Below, in pieces: positions 42,885-51,592 of a DNA stretch of 64,000 bases (positions are counted from its first letter, which is position 1; each line of letters opens with the position of its first letter). The notes under the pieces were generated by a model. It ran no database searches. It was not told the origin of the DNA and saw only the letters and a program-made list of their open reading frames with translations. The stretch lies in NCBI RefSeq assembly GCF_039531695.1, contig NZ_BAAAQN010000057.1, forward strand, positions 16,940 to 80,939, written 5' to 3'. The translations under genes and the position numbers were made by a program. This DNA comes from Catenulispora yoronensis (GTDB lineage Bacteria; Actinomycetota; Actinomycetes; Streptomycetales; Catenulisporaceae).

Positions 42885-45385
42885 TGCGCGTCCCCTACTC
42901 CTGGCTGCAGGACTACGTTGCGCTGCCGGACGGGACCACCGCGTTCGCGGTCGCGGACACGCTGACGCGGACCGGCGGCGGCAAGCTGGAGACCATCGAG
43001 AAGGTCTCCGAGGGCCTGACCGGGCCGCTGGTCGTCGGGCGGGTCGCGGCGATCGAGGAGCTGACCGGCTTCAAGAAGCCGATCCGGCACTGCCAGGTGG
43101 TCGTCACGGCCGCCGCCGAGGGGCCGGGCTCGGCCGCCACGCCGCAGTCGATCGTGTGCGGCGCGCGCAACTTCGCCGTCGGTGACCACGTCGTGGTGGC
43201 GCTGCCGGGCGCGGTGCTGCCCGGCGACTTCCGGATCGCCGAGCGCAAGACCTACGGCCGGGACTCCAACGGCATGATCTGCTCGGCGCGCGAGCTGGGC
43301 CTGGGCGAGGACCACGACGGCATCATCGTGCTGGCGCCGGAGTCGCCGGTGGGCGCCGACGCGATCGTCTATCTGGGGCTGGACGACGAGGTCGTCGAGT
43401 TCGAGATCACGCCGGACCGCGGCTACGCGCTGTCCCTGCGCGGCATCGCGCGGGAGACCGCGATCGGCTTCGAGCTGCCGTTCCTGGACCCGGCGGCCCT
43501 GGCCACGCCGGCCGGCGACGACGCCGGCTACCCGGTCCGCGTCGACGACGCGGCCGGCTGCGACGTGTTCGTCGCGCGCACCGTCACCGGCCTGGACCCG
43601 AAGGCGTCCTCGCCGCTGTGGATGCAGCGGCGGCTCCAGATGTCCGGGATGCGGCCGATCTCGCTGATCGTCGACATCGCCAACTACGTGATGCTGGAGC
43701 TGGGCCAGCCGATCCACACCTACGACCGGCAGCGGCTGTCCGGGCCGATCGTGGTGCGGCGGGCCGGCGCCGGCGAGGTGCTGGAGACGCTGGACGGCGC
43801 CAAGCGGCAGCTGGACCCGGGCGACCTGCTGATCGTCGACGACTCCGGGCCGATCGGCCTGGCCGGCGTGATGGGCGGGGCCTCCACCGAGATCCACGAC
43901 GGGTCGACCGAGGTCGTGGTCGAGGCCGCGCACTTCGAGGCCACGTCGATCGCGCGGACGGTGCGGCGGCTCAAGCTGCACTCCGAGGCGTCCAAGCGCT
44001 TCGAGCGCGGCGTGGACCCGGCGGCGGCGGCCGCCGCCGCGCAGCGCGTCGTCGACCTGCTGGTGGAGCTCGGCGGCGGCACCGCCGCGCCGGGCGCGAC
44101 CGTGGTCGGCACGCCGACCCGTCCGGCCGCGATCACGATCCCGTGGACGCACCCGGGCCGGGTCGCGGGCGTGGACTACACCCGCGCGGAGGTCGAGCAG
44201 CGGCTGACCGAGGTCGGCTGCGAGCTCCTCCCCGCCGGCGACGACGACCTGGTGGTCACGCCGCCGACCTGGCGCCCGGACCTGCGCGACCCGAACGACC
44301 TGGCCGAGGAGGTGATCCGGCTGGAGGGCTTCGACCGGCTGCCCTCGACCCTGCCCCGGGCCGGCGCCGGCACCGGCTACAGCCCGGCGCAGCGGATCCG
44401 CCGCCGGGTCGGCACCGCGCTGGCCTCCGCGGGCTACTCCGAGGTCATCGCCTACCCGTTCCTGGGACCGGCCGACCTGGACGCGCTCGGGCTGCCGCCG
44501 AACGACCCGCGCCGCAACACCGTGCCGCTGGCGAACCCGATCTCCGAGGAGCAGCCGGCCATGCGGACCACGCTGCTGCCGGGGCTGCTGGCGGCGCTGC
44601 GGCGCAACGTCGGCCGCGGCAGTGCCGACCTGGCGCTGTTCGAGCAGGGCCTGGTCTTCCGGCCGAAGCGGGACGCCGCCCCGGTGGCGCCGCGCCTGAC
44701 CGTGGAGCGCCGGCCCACCGACGAGGAGCTGGCCTCGCTGGACGCGGCGCTGCCGCACCAGCCGCGGCGGGTGGCCGTGGTGCTGTCCGGCCTGCGCGAG
44801 CCGGCCGGCTGGTGGGGCGCCGGGCGCCCGGCCGGCTGGCAGGACGCGATCCAGGCGGCGCGGATCGTCGCCGACGCCTGCCGGGTCGAGCTGGAGATCA
44901 CCCAGGACCAGCACGAGCCCTGGCACCCGGGCCGCTGCGCCCGCCTGGCGGTGAACGGCCGCCTGGTCGGCCACGCCGGCGAGCTGCACCCCCGGGTGGT
45001 CGCCGAGCTCGGCCTGCCGCCGCGCACCGCCGCGCTGGAGCTGGAGCTGGACCGGATGATCCCGGACGTCGAGGTGCTGACCCAGGCCCCGGCGCTGTCC
45101 ACGATGCCGGTGGCGACGCAGGACGTCGCCCTGGTCGTCGACGCCTCGGTGCCCGAGCACGCCGTCGAGGCGGCGCTGCGCGAGGGCGCCGGGCCGCTGC
45201 TGGAGTCGGTGCGCCTGTTCGACGTCTACACCGGCGAGCGCATCGGGGAGGGCCGCAAGTCCCTGGCCTTCGCGCTGCGGTTCCGGGCCCCGGACCGGAC
45301 GCTGACCGCGGAGGAGGCGAGCGCCGCCCGGGAGAGCGCGGTGGCGCTGGCGGCCGAGCGGACCGGCGCGGCGTTGCGGAGCTAG
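42884..45385 (+). CDS. pheT: Phenylalanyl-tRNA synthetase beta subunit
   Basis: 833 residues, ATG 42884 sharing one base with the pheS stop. It opens MRVPYSWLQDYVALPDGTTA, then a tRNA-binding EMAP-like domain (IRHCQVVVTAA, IVCGARNF, GRDSNGMICSARELGLG). The B3/B4 editing domain (SLIVDIANYVMLELGQPIHT, GVMGGASTEI, EASKRFERGVDP) follows. B5 is LAEEVIRLEGFDRLPSTLP, then the synthetase-like core, and the C-terminal anticodon-binding domain (AVEAALREGAGPLLESVRLF, GRKSLAFALRF). Complete and of normal length. Confidence 0.97.
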   Translation: MRVPYSWLQDYVALPDGTTAFAVADTLTRTGGGKLETIEKVSEGLTGPLVVGRVAAIEELTGFKKPIRHCQVVVTAAAEGPGSAATPQSIVCGARNFAVGDHVVVALPGAVLPGDFRIAERKTYGRDSNGMICSARELGLGEDHDGIIVLAPESPVGADAIVYLGLDDEVVEFEITPDRGYALSLRGIARETAIGFELPFLDPAALATPAGDDAGYPVRVDDAAGCDVFVARTVTGLDPKASSPLWMQRRLQMSGMRPISLIVDIANYVMLELGQPIHTYDRQRLSGPIVVRRAGAGEVLETLDGAKRQLDPGDLLIVDDSGPIGLAGVMGGASTEIHDGSTEVVVEAAHFEATSIARTVRRLKLHSEASKRFERGVDPAAAAAAAQRVVDLLVELGGGTAAPGATVVGTPTRPAAITIPWTHPGRVAGVDYTRAEVEQRLTEVGCELLPAGDDDLVVTPPTWRPDLRDPNDLAEEVIRLEGFDRLPSTLPRAGAGTGYSPAQRIRRRVGTALASAGYSEVIAYPFLGPADLDALGLPPNDPRRNTVPLANPISEEQPAMRTTLLPGLLAALRRNVGRGSADLALFEQGLVFRPKRDAAPVAPRLTVERRPTDEELASLDAALPHQPRRVAVVLSGLREPAGWWGAGRPAGWQDAIQAARIVADACRVELEITQDQHEPWHPGRCARLAVNGRLVGHAGELHPRVVAELGLPPRTAALELELDRMIPDVEVLTQAPALSTMPVATQDVALVVDASVPEHAVEAALREGAGPLLESVRLFDVYTGERIGEGRKSLAFALRFRAPDRTLTAEEASAARESAVALAAERTGAALRS

Positions 45386-45427
45386 GCGGGACGTAAGGCG
45401 TACGGAAGGCGCGGCGAAGGCGCACGG

Positions 45428-45467
45428 AAGGCGCGGCGGCCGGGATGGTTCCCGGCCGCCGCGCCTT
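45428..45467. terminator. Bidirectional terminator after pheT
   Basis: A perfect 18-bp stem, AAGGCGCGGCGGCCGGGA and its complement, has a TGGT loop and is followed by CTGCTTTCC. It lies between the convergent pheT and GNAT genes. The short run before it (45387-45427) repeats AAGGCGYACGG/AAGGCGCGGCG. Confidence 0.85.
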
Positions 45468-45497
45468 CTGCTTTCCGAGGCGTTGCCCGCGGCGCTC

Positions 45498-46070
45498 CTA
45501 CGACGTGACCCAGATCTGTCGCAGCCCGGACTCGCCCGGCGCGGAGGGTTCGACGCTCACCGTCCGGTCCAGCCGGAAGCCCAGGCGCCGCGGCACGGCG
45601 GCGCTGCGCACGTTCTGCGCGTCGCAGTGGATCTCGACGCGGTCGGCGCCCTCCAGGCTCAGCGCGACGTCGGTGACCCAGGCGGCGGCCCGGGTCATCA
45701 CCCCGCGCCCGGTGGCGCCGGTGCGCAGCCAGTAGCCGATCTCCACCCCGCCGGGACCGATCCGGTCCATCAGCGAGATGCTGCCGATCAGCGCGCCGCC
45801 GGCGTCGATGATGAACCAGTTGAAGAACCGGCCGGTCGGCCACTGCTCCAGGCAGCGCGTGATGAAGGCCTCCTGGTTGGCCAGCTCCACCGGCTCGGTG
45901 GCCCAGGGCATCCACGGGTGCAGCTCGGCGAAGCTGTCCGTGACGGCGTCGAGCAGCACCACGGCGTCCGCCGGCGCGGGCCGCCGCAGGCGGAAACCGT
46001 CGAGCTCGGCGACCTCCGGCGGGAACACTCCGGGTGCCAGGGCCTTGGGCTGTTCAACAGGTTCGGTCAT
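45498..46070 (-). CDS. GNAT-family N-acetyltransferase (RimJ/RimL-like)
   Basis: 190 residues, ATG 46070. The N-terminal strand is FRLRRPAPADAVVLLDAV; WFIIDAGGALIGSISLMDRI and VEIGYWLRTGATGRGVMTRA form the acetyl-CoA pyrophosphate loop (R/Q-x-x-G-x-G/A as RTGATGRG). AQNVRSAAVPRRLGFRLDRT gives the family's C-terminal signature. RimJ/RimL-type proteins acetylate ribosomal protein N-termini or small amines; the substrate is not predictable. It is convergent with pheT. Confidence 0.9.
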   Translation of the reverse strand: MTEPVEQPKALAPGVFPPEVAELDGFRLRRPAPADAVVLLDAVTDSFAELHPWMPWATEPVELANQEAFITRCLEQWPTGRFFNWFIIDAGGALIGSISLMDRIGPGGVEIGYWLRTGATGRGVMTRAAAWVTDVALSLEGADRVEIHCDAQNVRSAAVPRRLGFRLDRTVSVEPSAPGESGLRQIWVTS

Positions 46071-46279
46071 ACGCCGTCATGATCCTGATGAGTCGGCCTC
46101 ATGGCAACCCGCTCCGCGCTGTTTTCCAGTCCTTGCGGCAGCGCACATCCGGCGCAAGCCAAACGCAAGAGGCGGCGTCGAGAATTGATGTCAACCAGGG
46201 AACACCGTCGGGGGCCTGGTGAGAGGGGTTCTGCGAGATTCCGCAACAGGGGCTGGCAGGGCCCGGGGGTCTATGAGCG

Positions 46280-46316
46280 CGCAGTCTGCCCGTCGTGGGG
46301 CGGCGGGCAGACTGCG
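46280..46316. terminator. Strong hairpin downstream of SARP-type gene
   Basis: CGCAGTCTGCCCG-N11-CGGGCAGACTGCG is a 13-bp perfect stem without a T-run. It lies in the 430-bp gap between the GNAT start and the SARP-type stop, and could terminate the SARP-type transcript. No gene is seen in the gap (46071-46500). Confidence 0.5.
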
Positions 46317-46421
46317 ATCTTCATGGAGACGCCGGGTTCGGCCGGTCGAGGGGGTTGGCCGAACACCTGGCGGGCCCCCGGAACCGGCGGACCCGGACGG
46401 ATCCCGAACCTGTCCCGAACG

Positions 46422-46485
46422 CTCGAACGGATCCTGGACTCTCGAACGGATCCTGGACTCTCGGACGGATTCCGGACTCTCGGAC
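46422..46485. repeat. 19-bp tandem repeat, about 3.4 copies
   Basis: CTCGAACGGATCCTGGACT at 46422 and 46441, then a diverged copy at 46460 (CTCGGACGGATTCCGGACT) and a partial fourth. It lies just downstream of the SARP-type stop codon and is non-coding. Confidence 0.85.
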
Positions 46486-46500
46486 CAGTCGGCACCGGCC

Positions 46501-49302
46501 TCAGCCGGCGGCCTGCTCGTCGAGCTCGGCGATCTCGCGGGCGAGGTCGGCGGCGAACCCCTGGCGGCCCAACCGCAGGAAGATCTCCCGGGCCTGGGCG
46601 TAGGCGCGGCGCGCGTCGTCGTACTGGCCCAGCGCCACGCGGGCTTCGCCCAGGGCCCACAGGGTGTAGCCCTCGCCGTCGTGGTTGCCGATCGAGCGGT
46701 GCAGCTCCAGCGCCTTCTCCACGGACCCGATGCCCTCCTCGGGCCGTCCGTCCTTGACGTGCAGCTTGCCGAGGTTGCCCCAGGCGATCGCCAGACGCGG
46801 GGTGTCGCCGACGGCCTCCGCCTCGGCCAGCAGCCGCGGGTACACGAGCAGCGCCTCCTGCGGCTTCCCGGAATCGCGCAGCGCCTCGGCCAGCGCGAGC
46901 AGCACCGACACGCGCATGCTGGCCAGCAGCGGCGTCTCGGGCAGCGTCTCGATCTCGGCCAGCGAGGCGCCCAGCCGCTCGGCGGCCCGCGCCGGCTGCC
47001 CGCTCTGCGCGACCGTGATCGCGGCGTTGATGTTCGCCTGCGCGACCCGCTCGGCCAGCCCGGCCCGCTCGTAGTGCGGGACGGCCTCGGCGAACGTCGC
47101 GATGGCCTCCTCGAAGCGGCCGAGGGCCCCGTACACGATCGCCAGGTTGTTCAGCTGGACCCCGGCCACCTCCGGCTCCCCGAGCGCCACCGCCGAGGCG
47201 ACGGCCACCCGCAGCGGCTCCTCCAGCTCCTCCACCCGGCCGCGGATCCGGAAGCCGTGCAGCAGGACCAGGGGGAGCGCGGCGGCGGTGGCGTGGTCGC
47301 CGGCGCCGGCCGCCGCCACGACCGCTTCCAGCAGGCCCGCCGACTCGCGGTCGAACCAGTCCCCGGCCTCGGGCAGCCCTTCGAACGGGGCCGGTCCGCC
47401 CTCCGGGATCCACGCCTCCCACGCCAGCTTGGGCCGGTTCGGGGTGAACAGCCGGTCCGCGGCCGCCGCCATGGCCAGGCACCACGCGGTCCACCTGCCC
47501 ACCGCCGCGGCCCCGGCGTCGGCGCCGTCATTGTTCCGGGCGTGCTCGCGGGCCAACTCCTGGATGAGGGGATGGAAGGCGAAGCGGTCCGGCCCGGCCG
47601 CCTCCAGCAGCGACACCTCCACCAGGTGCTCCACGGCGGAGTCGGCGTCGAACTCGTCGACCCCGAGCACCGCGGCGGCGGCCGGCAGGCTGAAGCGCTC
47701 GCCGCCGATGAGGCTCAGAAGCCGGAAGGCGCGCGCCAGGTCGACGTCGCGGCCGGCGGCGCCGTAGTTGAGGGCGCGGTAGCTCTCTTCGAGCGGGCCG
47801 CGCAGGGCGGAGGGTTCGGGGGCCTCGTCCTCCAGCGCGTCGATGCCCGCCAGCCGCCGGCCGACCGTCTCCACCCGCGTGACCAGCGACGCGACGCTCC
47901 GGTTCCGCCGCTGCGCCAGCCGCGCCCCGCAGATCCGCAGCGCGATCGGCAGCCCGCCGCAGGCCCGTGCCAGCCGGGCCAGCGCCTCCGGCTCGGCCGC
48001 CGCCCGCTCGGTCCCGATGATCCGCGCGAGCAGAGCCACCGCCTGCTCCGTCGGCAGGCTGCCCAGCTCCACCGGCACCTGGCCGGCGAGCCCCGGCAGG
48101 TGCCGCCGGGTGGTGACCACCACCGCCGCCGGGGCGCCGGCCGGCAGGAGCCGCCGGATCTGCGCCGGGTCGGTGGCGTCGTCCAGGATCAGCAGCACCC
48201 GGCGGTCGGCCAGCGTGCCGCGCAGCAGTGCCGAGCGCTTGTCGGCGTCGGCGGGGAACTCGGTCACGCCGAGGGCGCGCAGCACCTCCGCGACCAGTTC
48301 GCCGGGCCGTCGCGGCGCGCGCAGGCCGCCGAGGCGGACGAACACCTGGCCGTCCGGGAACTCCGGACGCAGCCGCTGCCCGAGCCGCACCGCGAACGAG
48401 GTCTTGCCGACCCCGCCGGGCCCGGTGACGACCACGACCGGCGCCGGATCGCCGGGCTCGGCCGCGGTGAGGACCTCGGCGACGGCGGCCAGCTGCTCCT
48501 CGCGTCCGGTGAAGTCGGCGACGCCGGGCGGCAGCAGGTGCGGGGCGGCCGGGCGGTCGTCGTCCTCGCGCAGGATCTCCTGGAAGGCGGCGCGCAGCTG
48601 CTCCCCGGGCTCGATCCCGGCCTCCTCGACGAGCACCCGCCGCACCCGCTGGTACTCGGTCAGCGCCTCGGCCCGCCGGCCGTCCGCGGCCAGGGCCTGC
48701 AACAGCAGCGCGGCGGGCCGCTCCCGGAACGGGTTCTCGGCGACCAGCACCCGCAGCCGCGGGATGACGGCGGCGGCCCGCCCGAGCCGCACCTCGACCT
48801 CGAACAGCTCCTCGCGGGTCGCGAGCTCCTGCTCGTCCCAGTACCGGACGGCGTCGTCGCGCCACGGCCCGCCGGGCACGTCGGCCAGCGGCGCGCCACG
48901 CCACATCGCGAGCGCCTCGCTGTACGCGGACGCGGCACCGTCCAGATCCCCGCGCGCGGCGGCGGCACGAGCCGTCTCGCGCAGCGCGCGGTAGACGTCG
49001 ATGTCCAGCTCACCAGGCGCGAGTTCGACGGTGTAGCCGGAGGAGTGCGTCCTCACCCGGTCGCCGAGCGGTCCCAGGGCGGTCCGCAGGCGGCTGAGAT
49101 AGCTGTGCAGCGTCCCGGCGGCCCCGGCCGGCGGCTCCAGATTCCACACCTGGTCGGCGAGATCGGCGGCGGCGACCGGCCGCGGAGCGGTCAGGAGCAG
49201 GGCCGCGAGCAGGGCCCGCTGCCGCGCGGCGGCGATCGGACGCGGTCCGGTCGGGTCCTCGACGAGCAATGGCCCGAGGATGCCGAACCGTATCCCTGAC
49301 AT
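46501..49302 (-). CDS. SARP/AfsR-type regulator with NB-ARC and TPR domains
   Basis: 933 residues from ATG 49302 (in-frame ATG 49329 possible). Residues 1-95 are a winged-helix DNA-binding domain (GILGPLLVEDPTG, LLAALLLTAPRPVAAADLAD, LHSYLSRLRTALGPLGDRV). About 100-250 is the bacterial transcriptional activation domain (ELDIDVYRALRETARAAAAR, DGRRAEALTEYQRVRRVLVE). Residues about 270-550 are NB-ARC (VVVTGPGGVGKTSFAVRLGQ, RRVLLILDDATDP, CGGLPIALRICGARLAQRR). The rest is TPR (LNNLAIVYGALGRFEEAIAT, AIAWGNLGKLHVKDGRPEEG). AfsR-like proteins activate secondary metabolism or differentiation genes, with ATP binding and TPR contacts controlling them. No metabolite cluster is adjacent, so the targets are unknown. 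Confidence 0.93.
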   Translation of the reverse strand: MSGIRFGILGPLLVEDPTGPRPIAAARQRALLAALLLTAPRPVAAADLADQVWNLEPPAGAAGTLHSYLSRLRTALGPLGDRVRTHSSGYTVELAPGELDIDVYRALRETARAAAARGDLDGAASAYSEALAMWRGAPLADVPGGPWRDDAVRYWDEQELATREELFEVEVRLGRAAAVIPRLRVLVAENPFRERPAALLLQALAADGRRAEALTEYQRVRRVLVEEAGIEPGEQLRAAFQEILREDDDRPAAPHLLPPGVADFTGREEQLAAVAEVLTAAEPGDPAPVVVVTGPGGVGKTSFAVRLGQRLRPEFPDGQVFVRLGGLRAPRRPGELVAEVLRALGVTEFPADADKRSALLRGTLADRRVLLILDDATDPAQIRRLLPAGAPAAVVVTTRRHLPGLAGQVPVELGSLPTEQAVALLARIIGTERAAAEPEALARLARACGGLPIALRICGARLAQRRNRSVASLVTRVETVGRRLAGIDALEDEAPEPSALRGPLEESYRALNYGAAGRDVDLARAFRLLSLIGGERFSLPAAAAVLGVDEFDADSAVEHLVEVSLLEAAGPDRFAFHPLIQELAREHARNNDGADAGAAAVGRWTAWCLAMAAAADRLFTPNRPKLAWEAWIPEGGPAPFEGLPEAGDWFDRESAGLLEAVVAAAGAGDHATAAALPLVLLHGFRIRGRVEELEEPLRVAVASAVALGEPEVAGVQLNNLAIVYGALGRFEEAIATFAEAVPHYERAGLAERVAQANINAAITVAQSGQPARAAERLGASLAEIETLPETPLLASMRVSVLLALAEALRDSGKPQEALLVYPRLLAEAEAVGDTPRLAIAWGNLGKLHVKDGRPEEGIGSVEKALELHRSIGNHDGEGYTLWALGEARVALGQYDDARRAYAQAREIFLRLGRQGFAADLAREIAELDEQAAG

Positions 49303-49533
49303 GGACACGGACAGTATTGGACTGGACATGGAAGGGGCAATTCGGCAGCTCGGACCACGCCGTTGTGCCGGGACACGCTATTTGCGACTGACGTGGCGCC
49401 TTGACCTGGCGGCTGGCTTCGGCGGGACAGTAGGTAGTCGCGTGCTTCTGTGAAGGCGCTGACGTCCAATATGGATGAAGCGTGTCGGGTGGCCACGGGA
49501 TCTGCCTTCAGGATCAGATCCCCTGCGATGTGC

Positions 49534-50148
49534 TCACCCCTGTTCGAACCAGGTGGTTACGTTCGCGGTACGTGGCGGAGCGAGAACCGTCTCCTCGGTC
49601 TCCCTGCCGTTGAGCCAGCATATCTGGAAGGTATCGGTCTCAGTGTCGAGCAGGCAGTAGACGGCGTCGCTGTCGCGGGCCAGGGCGGTGAAGGTCTTGC
49701 GGACGCTTCCGGAGCACTCGAAAAGCCGGCTCATGTCCGAGGTAGCCGCAGTGAACTGCAGGGATGCGTAATGCGGGTGAAGTTTGGGCGAGAACCGAGC
49801 GGTGAGGTAGATGTATCCGATCGCCGCTCTGCCCGACTCGTCGAGTTCCAATGCGCTGAGGCCCGCCTGTTCGCGCTTGGCGTTGGATGCCACGTGATAC
49901 CCGCGTACCGCCTCATCGACTTCGAAAAGCAGCACCGTGTCGAGCTCAAGGTTCCGGCCGGTAGAGCAGTCGACCGGATCCCGCTTGAAGTGTGAGGTGA
50001 ACGGGATGAGCAGTTGCTCACCGCCCGGCAAGGTCAACGCCAGCGCGGGCTCGCCCCGACCGGGAGGCAGGAGCTTGGCGAGCTCGCCCAACGCTCGGGG
50101 GATGTTGCGTGCAGGCAGGAAAATCTCGTAGCTGTAGTCCAGTCCCAT
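49534..50148 (-). CDS. Conserved actinobacterial protein of unknown function
   Basis: 204 residues from ATG 50148, with AAGGGGG nine bases upstream (GTG 50157 is in frame but too close to it). It begins MGLDYSYEIFLPARNIPRAL and continues LTLPGGEQLLIPFTSHFK, LELDTVLLFEVDEAVRGY, IGYIYLTARF and FTALARDSDAVYCLLDTETD. I recognise the opening as a family common in streptomycetes without known role. It looks soluble, alpha/beta and without signal peptide. Flanks: a 230-nt gap to the SARP-type gene and a divergent argC. Confidence 0.65.
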   Translation of the reverse strand: MGLDYSYEIFLPARNIPRALGELAKLLPPGRGEPALALTLPGGEQLLIPFTSHFKRDPVDCSTGRNLELDTVLLFEVDEAVRGYHVASNAKREQAGLSALELDESGRAAIGYIYLTARFSPKLHPHYASLQFTAATSDMSRLFECSGSVRKTFTALARDSDAVYCLLDTETDTFQICWLNGRETEETVLAPPRTANVTTWFEQG

Positions 50149-50315
50149 CCATTTCACCCCCTTAGCCGAACCGGATCATCCCACGGTACCGACTGTCAAC
50201 CCCCGTACGCACTGTCGACGCCAGCCACGACATGCAGGCGGTTGCAGAAACCATGGCCAGGTTCTAACCAGCGCGACCCGGCACAGCCGCCCCGTCCACT
50301 TCCCGAGACACCCCT

Positions 50316-50344
50316 TTGCATACAGTTCCAGTATTCCGTATTCT
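50316..50344 (+). promoter_or_regulatory. Leaderless argC promoter with possible ARG box
   Basis: TTGCAT (50316-50321), a 17-nt spacer and TATTCT (50339-50344) are followed by seven bases and then the A of ATG 50352. Transcription would begin at the start codon. The element is unusually AT-rich (TTTGCATACAG, CAGTATTCCGTATTC) and resembles a diverged ARG-box pair, so repression by ArgR (encoded downstream) is likely. Confidence 0.65.
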
Positions 50345-50351
50345 CATGCAC

Positions 50352-51380
50352 ATGACTTACACGGCGGCGGTGGCCGGCGCGACCGGCTACGCGGGCGGCG
50401 AGCTGCTTCGCCTGCTGCTCGAACACCCCGACATCCAGATCGGCGCTCTGACCGCCGGTTCCAGTGCCGGCTCCCGTCTCGGGGATCATCAGCCGCACCT
50501 GGCGCCGTTGGCCGACCGCGTCGTCGCCGACACCACCGCCGAGGTGCTGTCCGGGCACGACGTCGTCTTCCTCGCGCTGCCGCACGGGCAGTCGGCGGCC
50601 ATCGCCGAGGCGCTCGGGCCGGACACGCTGATCGTCGACTGCGGGGCCGACTACCGGCTGGTGGACGCCGCCGCGTGGGAGAAGTTCTACGGATCGGCGC
50701 ATGCCGGGACCTGGCCCTACGGCCTGCCCGAGCTGCCCGGGGCGCGCGCCGCGCTGCACGGGGCGAAGCGGGTCGCGGTGCCCGGCTGCTTCCCGACCGT
50801 CGCCTCGCTGGCGCTGGCCCCGGCCGTGGGCGCCGGGCTGGTGGAGCCGGACGTGGTCGTGGTCGCCGCCACCGGCACCTCCGGCGCCGGCAAGTCCCTG
50901 AAGCCGAATCTGCTGGGCTCGGAGGTCATGGGCAACGCGTCCGCGTACAACATCGCGGGGACGCACCGGCACACCGCGGAGATCACGCAGAGCCTCGGCG
51001 CCGTCGCGCAGGGGCCGGTGGCGGTCTCCTTCACGCCGGTGCTGGTGCCGATGCCGCGCGGGATCCTCGCCACCTGCACCGCGAAGCTTCAGCCGGGCGT
51101 CACCGCCGACCAGCTGCGGGACGCCTACCTCAAGGCCTACGCCGACGAGCCGTTCGTCACCGTCCTGCCGGAGGGCCGGCTGCCCACCACGGCGGCGGTG
51201 CTCGGTTCGAACAACGTCCAGATCCAGGTCGCCGTCGACGAGGCGGCCGGGCGGGCCGTCGTCATCGGGGCGATCGACAACCTCACCAAGGGCACCGCCG
51301 GGGGCGCGGTGCAGTGTGCGAACCTCGCGCTCGGCCTGCCGGAGACCGCGGGCCTCAGCACGGTCGGGACCGCGCCGTGA
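50352..51380 (+). CDS. argC: N-acetyl-gamma-glutamyl-phosphate reductase
   Basis: 342 residues. ATG 50352 is chosen because the Rossmann motif follows at once (MTYTAAVAGATGYAGGELLR) and a leaderless promoter fits it. Catalytic Cys146 is in VPGCFPTVASL; the His is in GTHRHTAEITQSLG; VVAATGTSGAGKSLK lies between. It reduces acyl phosphate to the semialdehyde with NADPH in the arginine pathway. It is first of the argC-J-B-D-F-R-G-H cluster. Its stop TGA overlaps a GTG start of a small ORF as GTGA. Confidence 0.96.
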   Translation: MTYTAAVAGATGYAGGELLRLLLEHPDIQIGALTAGSSAGSRLGDHQPHLAPLADRVVADTTAEVLSGHDVVFLALPHGQSAAIAEALGPDTLIVDCGADYRLVDAAAWEKFYGSAHAGTWPYGLPELPGARAALHGAKRVAVPGCFPTVASLALAPAVGAGLVEPDVVVVAATGTSGAGKSLKPNLLGSEVMGNASAYNIAGTHRHTAEITQSLGAVAQGPVAVSFTPVLVPMPRGILATCTAKLQPGVTADQLRDAYLKAYADEPFVTVLPEGRLPTTAAVLGSNNVQIQVAVDEAAGRAVVIGAIDNLTKGTAGGAVQCANLALGLPETAGLSTVGTAP

Positions 51381-51592
51381 GCGCCGCCGTGAGCACTGCC
51401 ATGAGCACCCCCGCGGACACCGCCGTGAGCACCGCCACGAACATCGCCGCCGCCGACACCGCCACGAACATCGCCGCCGCCGACACCGCCGCGGACACCA
51501 CCCCCAACCCCCTCACCGCCACCGCCCGCGTACTGCGGCGCCACCTCGTCACCGCGATGGGGATCTCCGTTCGGATGGGAGTCGAACAATGA
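51377..51592 (+). CDS. Small 71-residue ORF coupled between argC and argJ
   Basis: GTG 51377 overlaps the argC stop (GTGA), and its own stop overlaps argJ ATG (ATGA) at 51589-51592. The product is Ala/Thr-rich with two perfect 27-bp repeats (51431-51484) encoding TATNIAAAD, then a basic end LTATARVLRRHLVTAMGISV. I know no family. The double overlap suggests translation at least as a coupling device carrying ribosomes into argJ. It may be an expanded spacer rather than a functional protein. Confidence 0.5.
   Translation: MSAAVSTAMSTPADTAVSTATNIAAADTATNIAAADTAADTTPNPLTATARVLRRHLVTAMGISVRMGVEQ

Noticed and set aside
42758..45160. 800-codon minus-strand frame opposite pheT
   Set aside because: Antisense of an essential, fully conserved synthetase subunit; no recognisable protein features.
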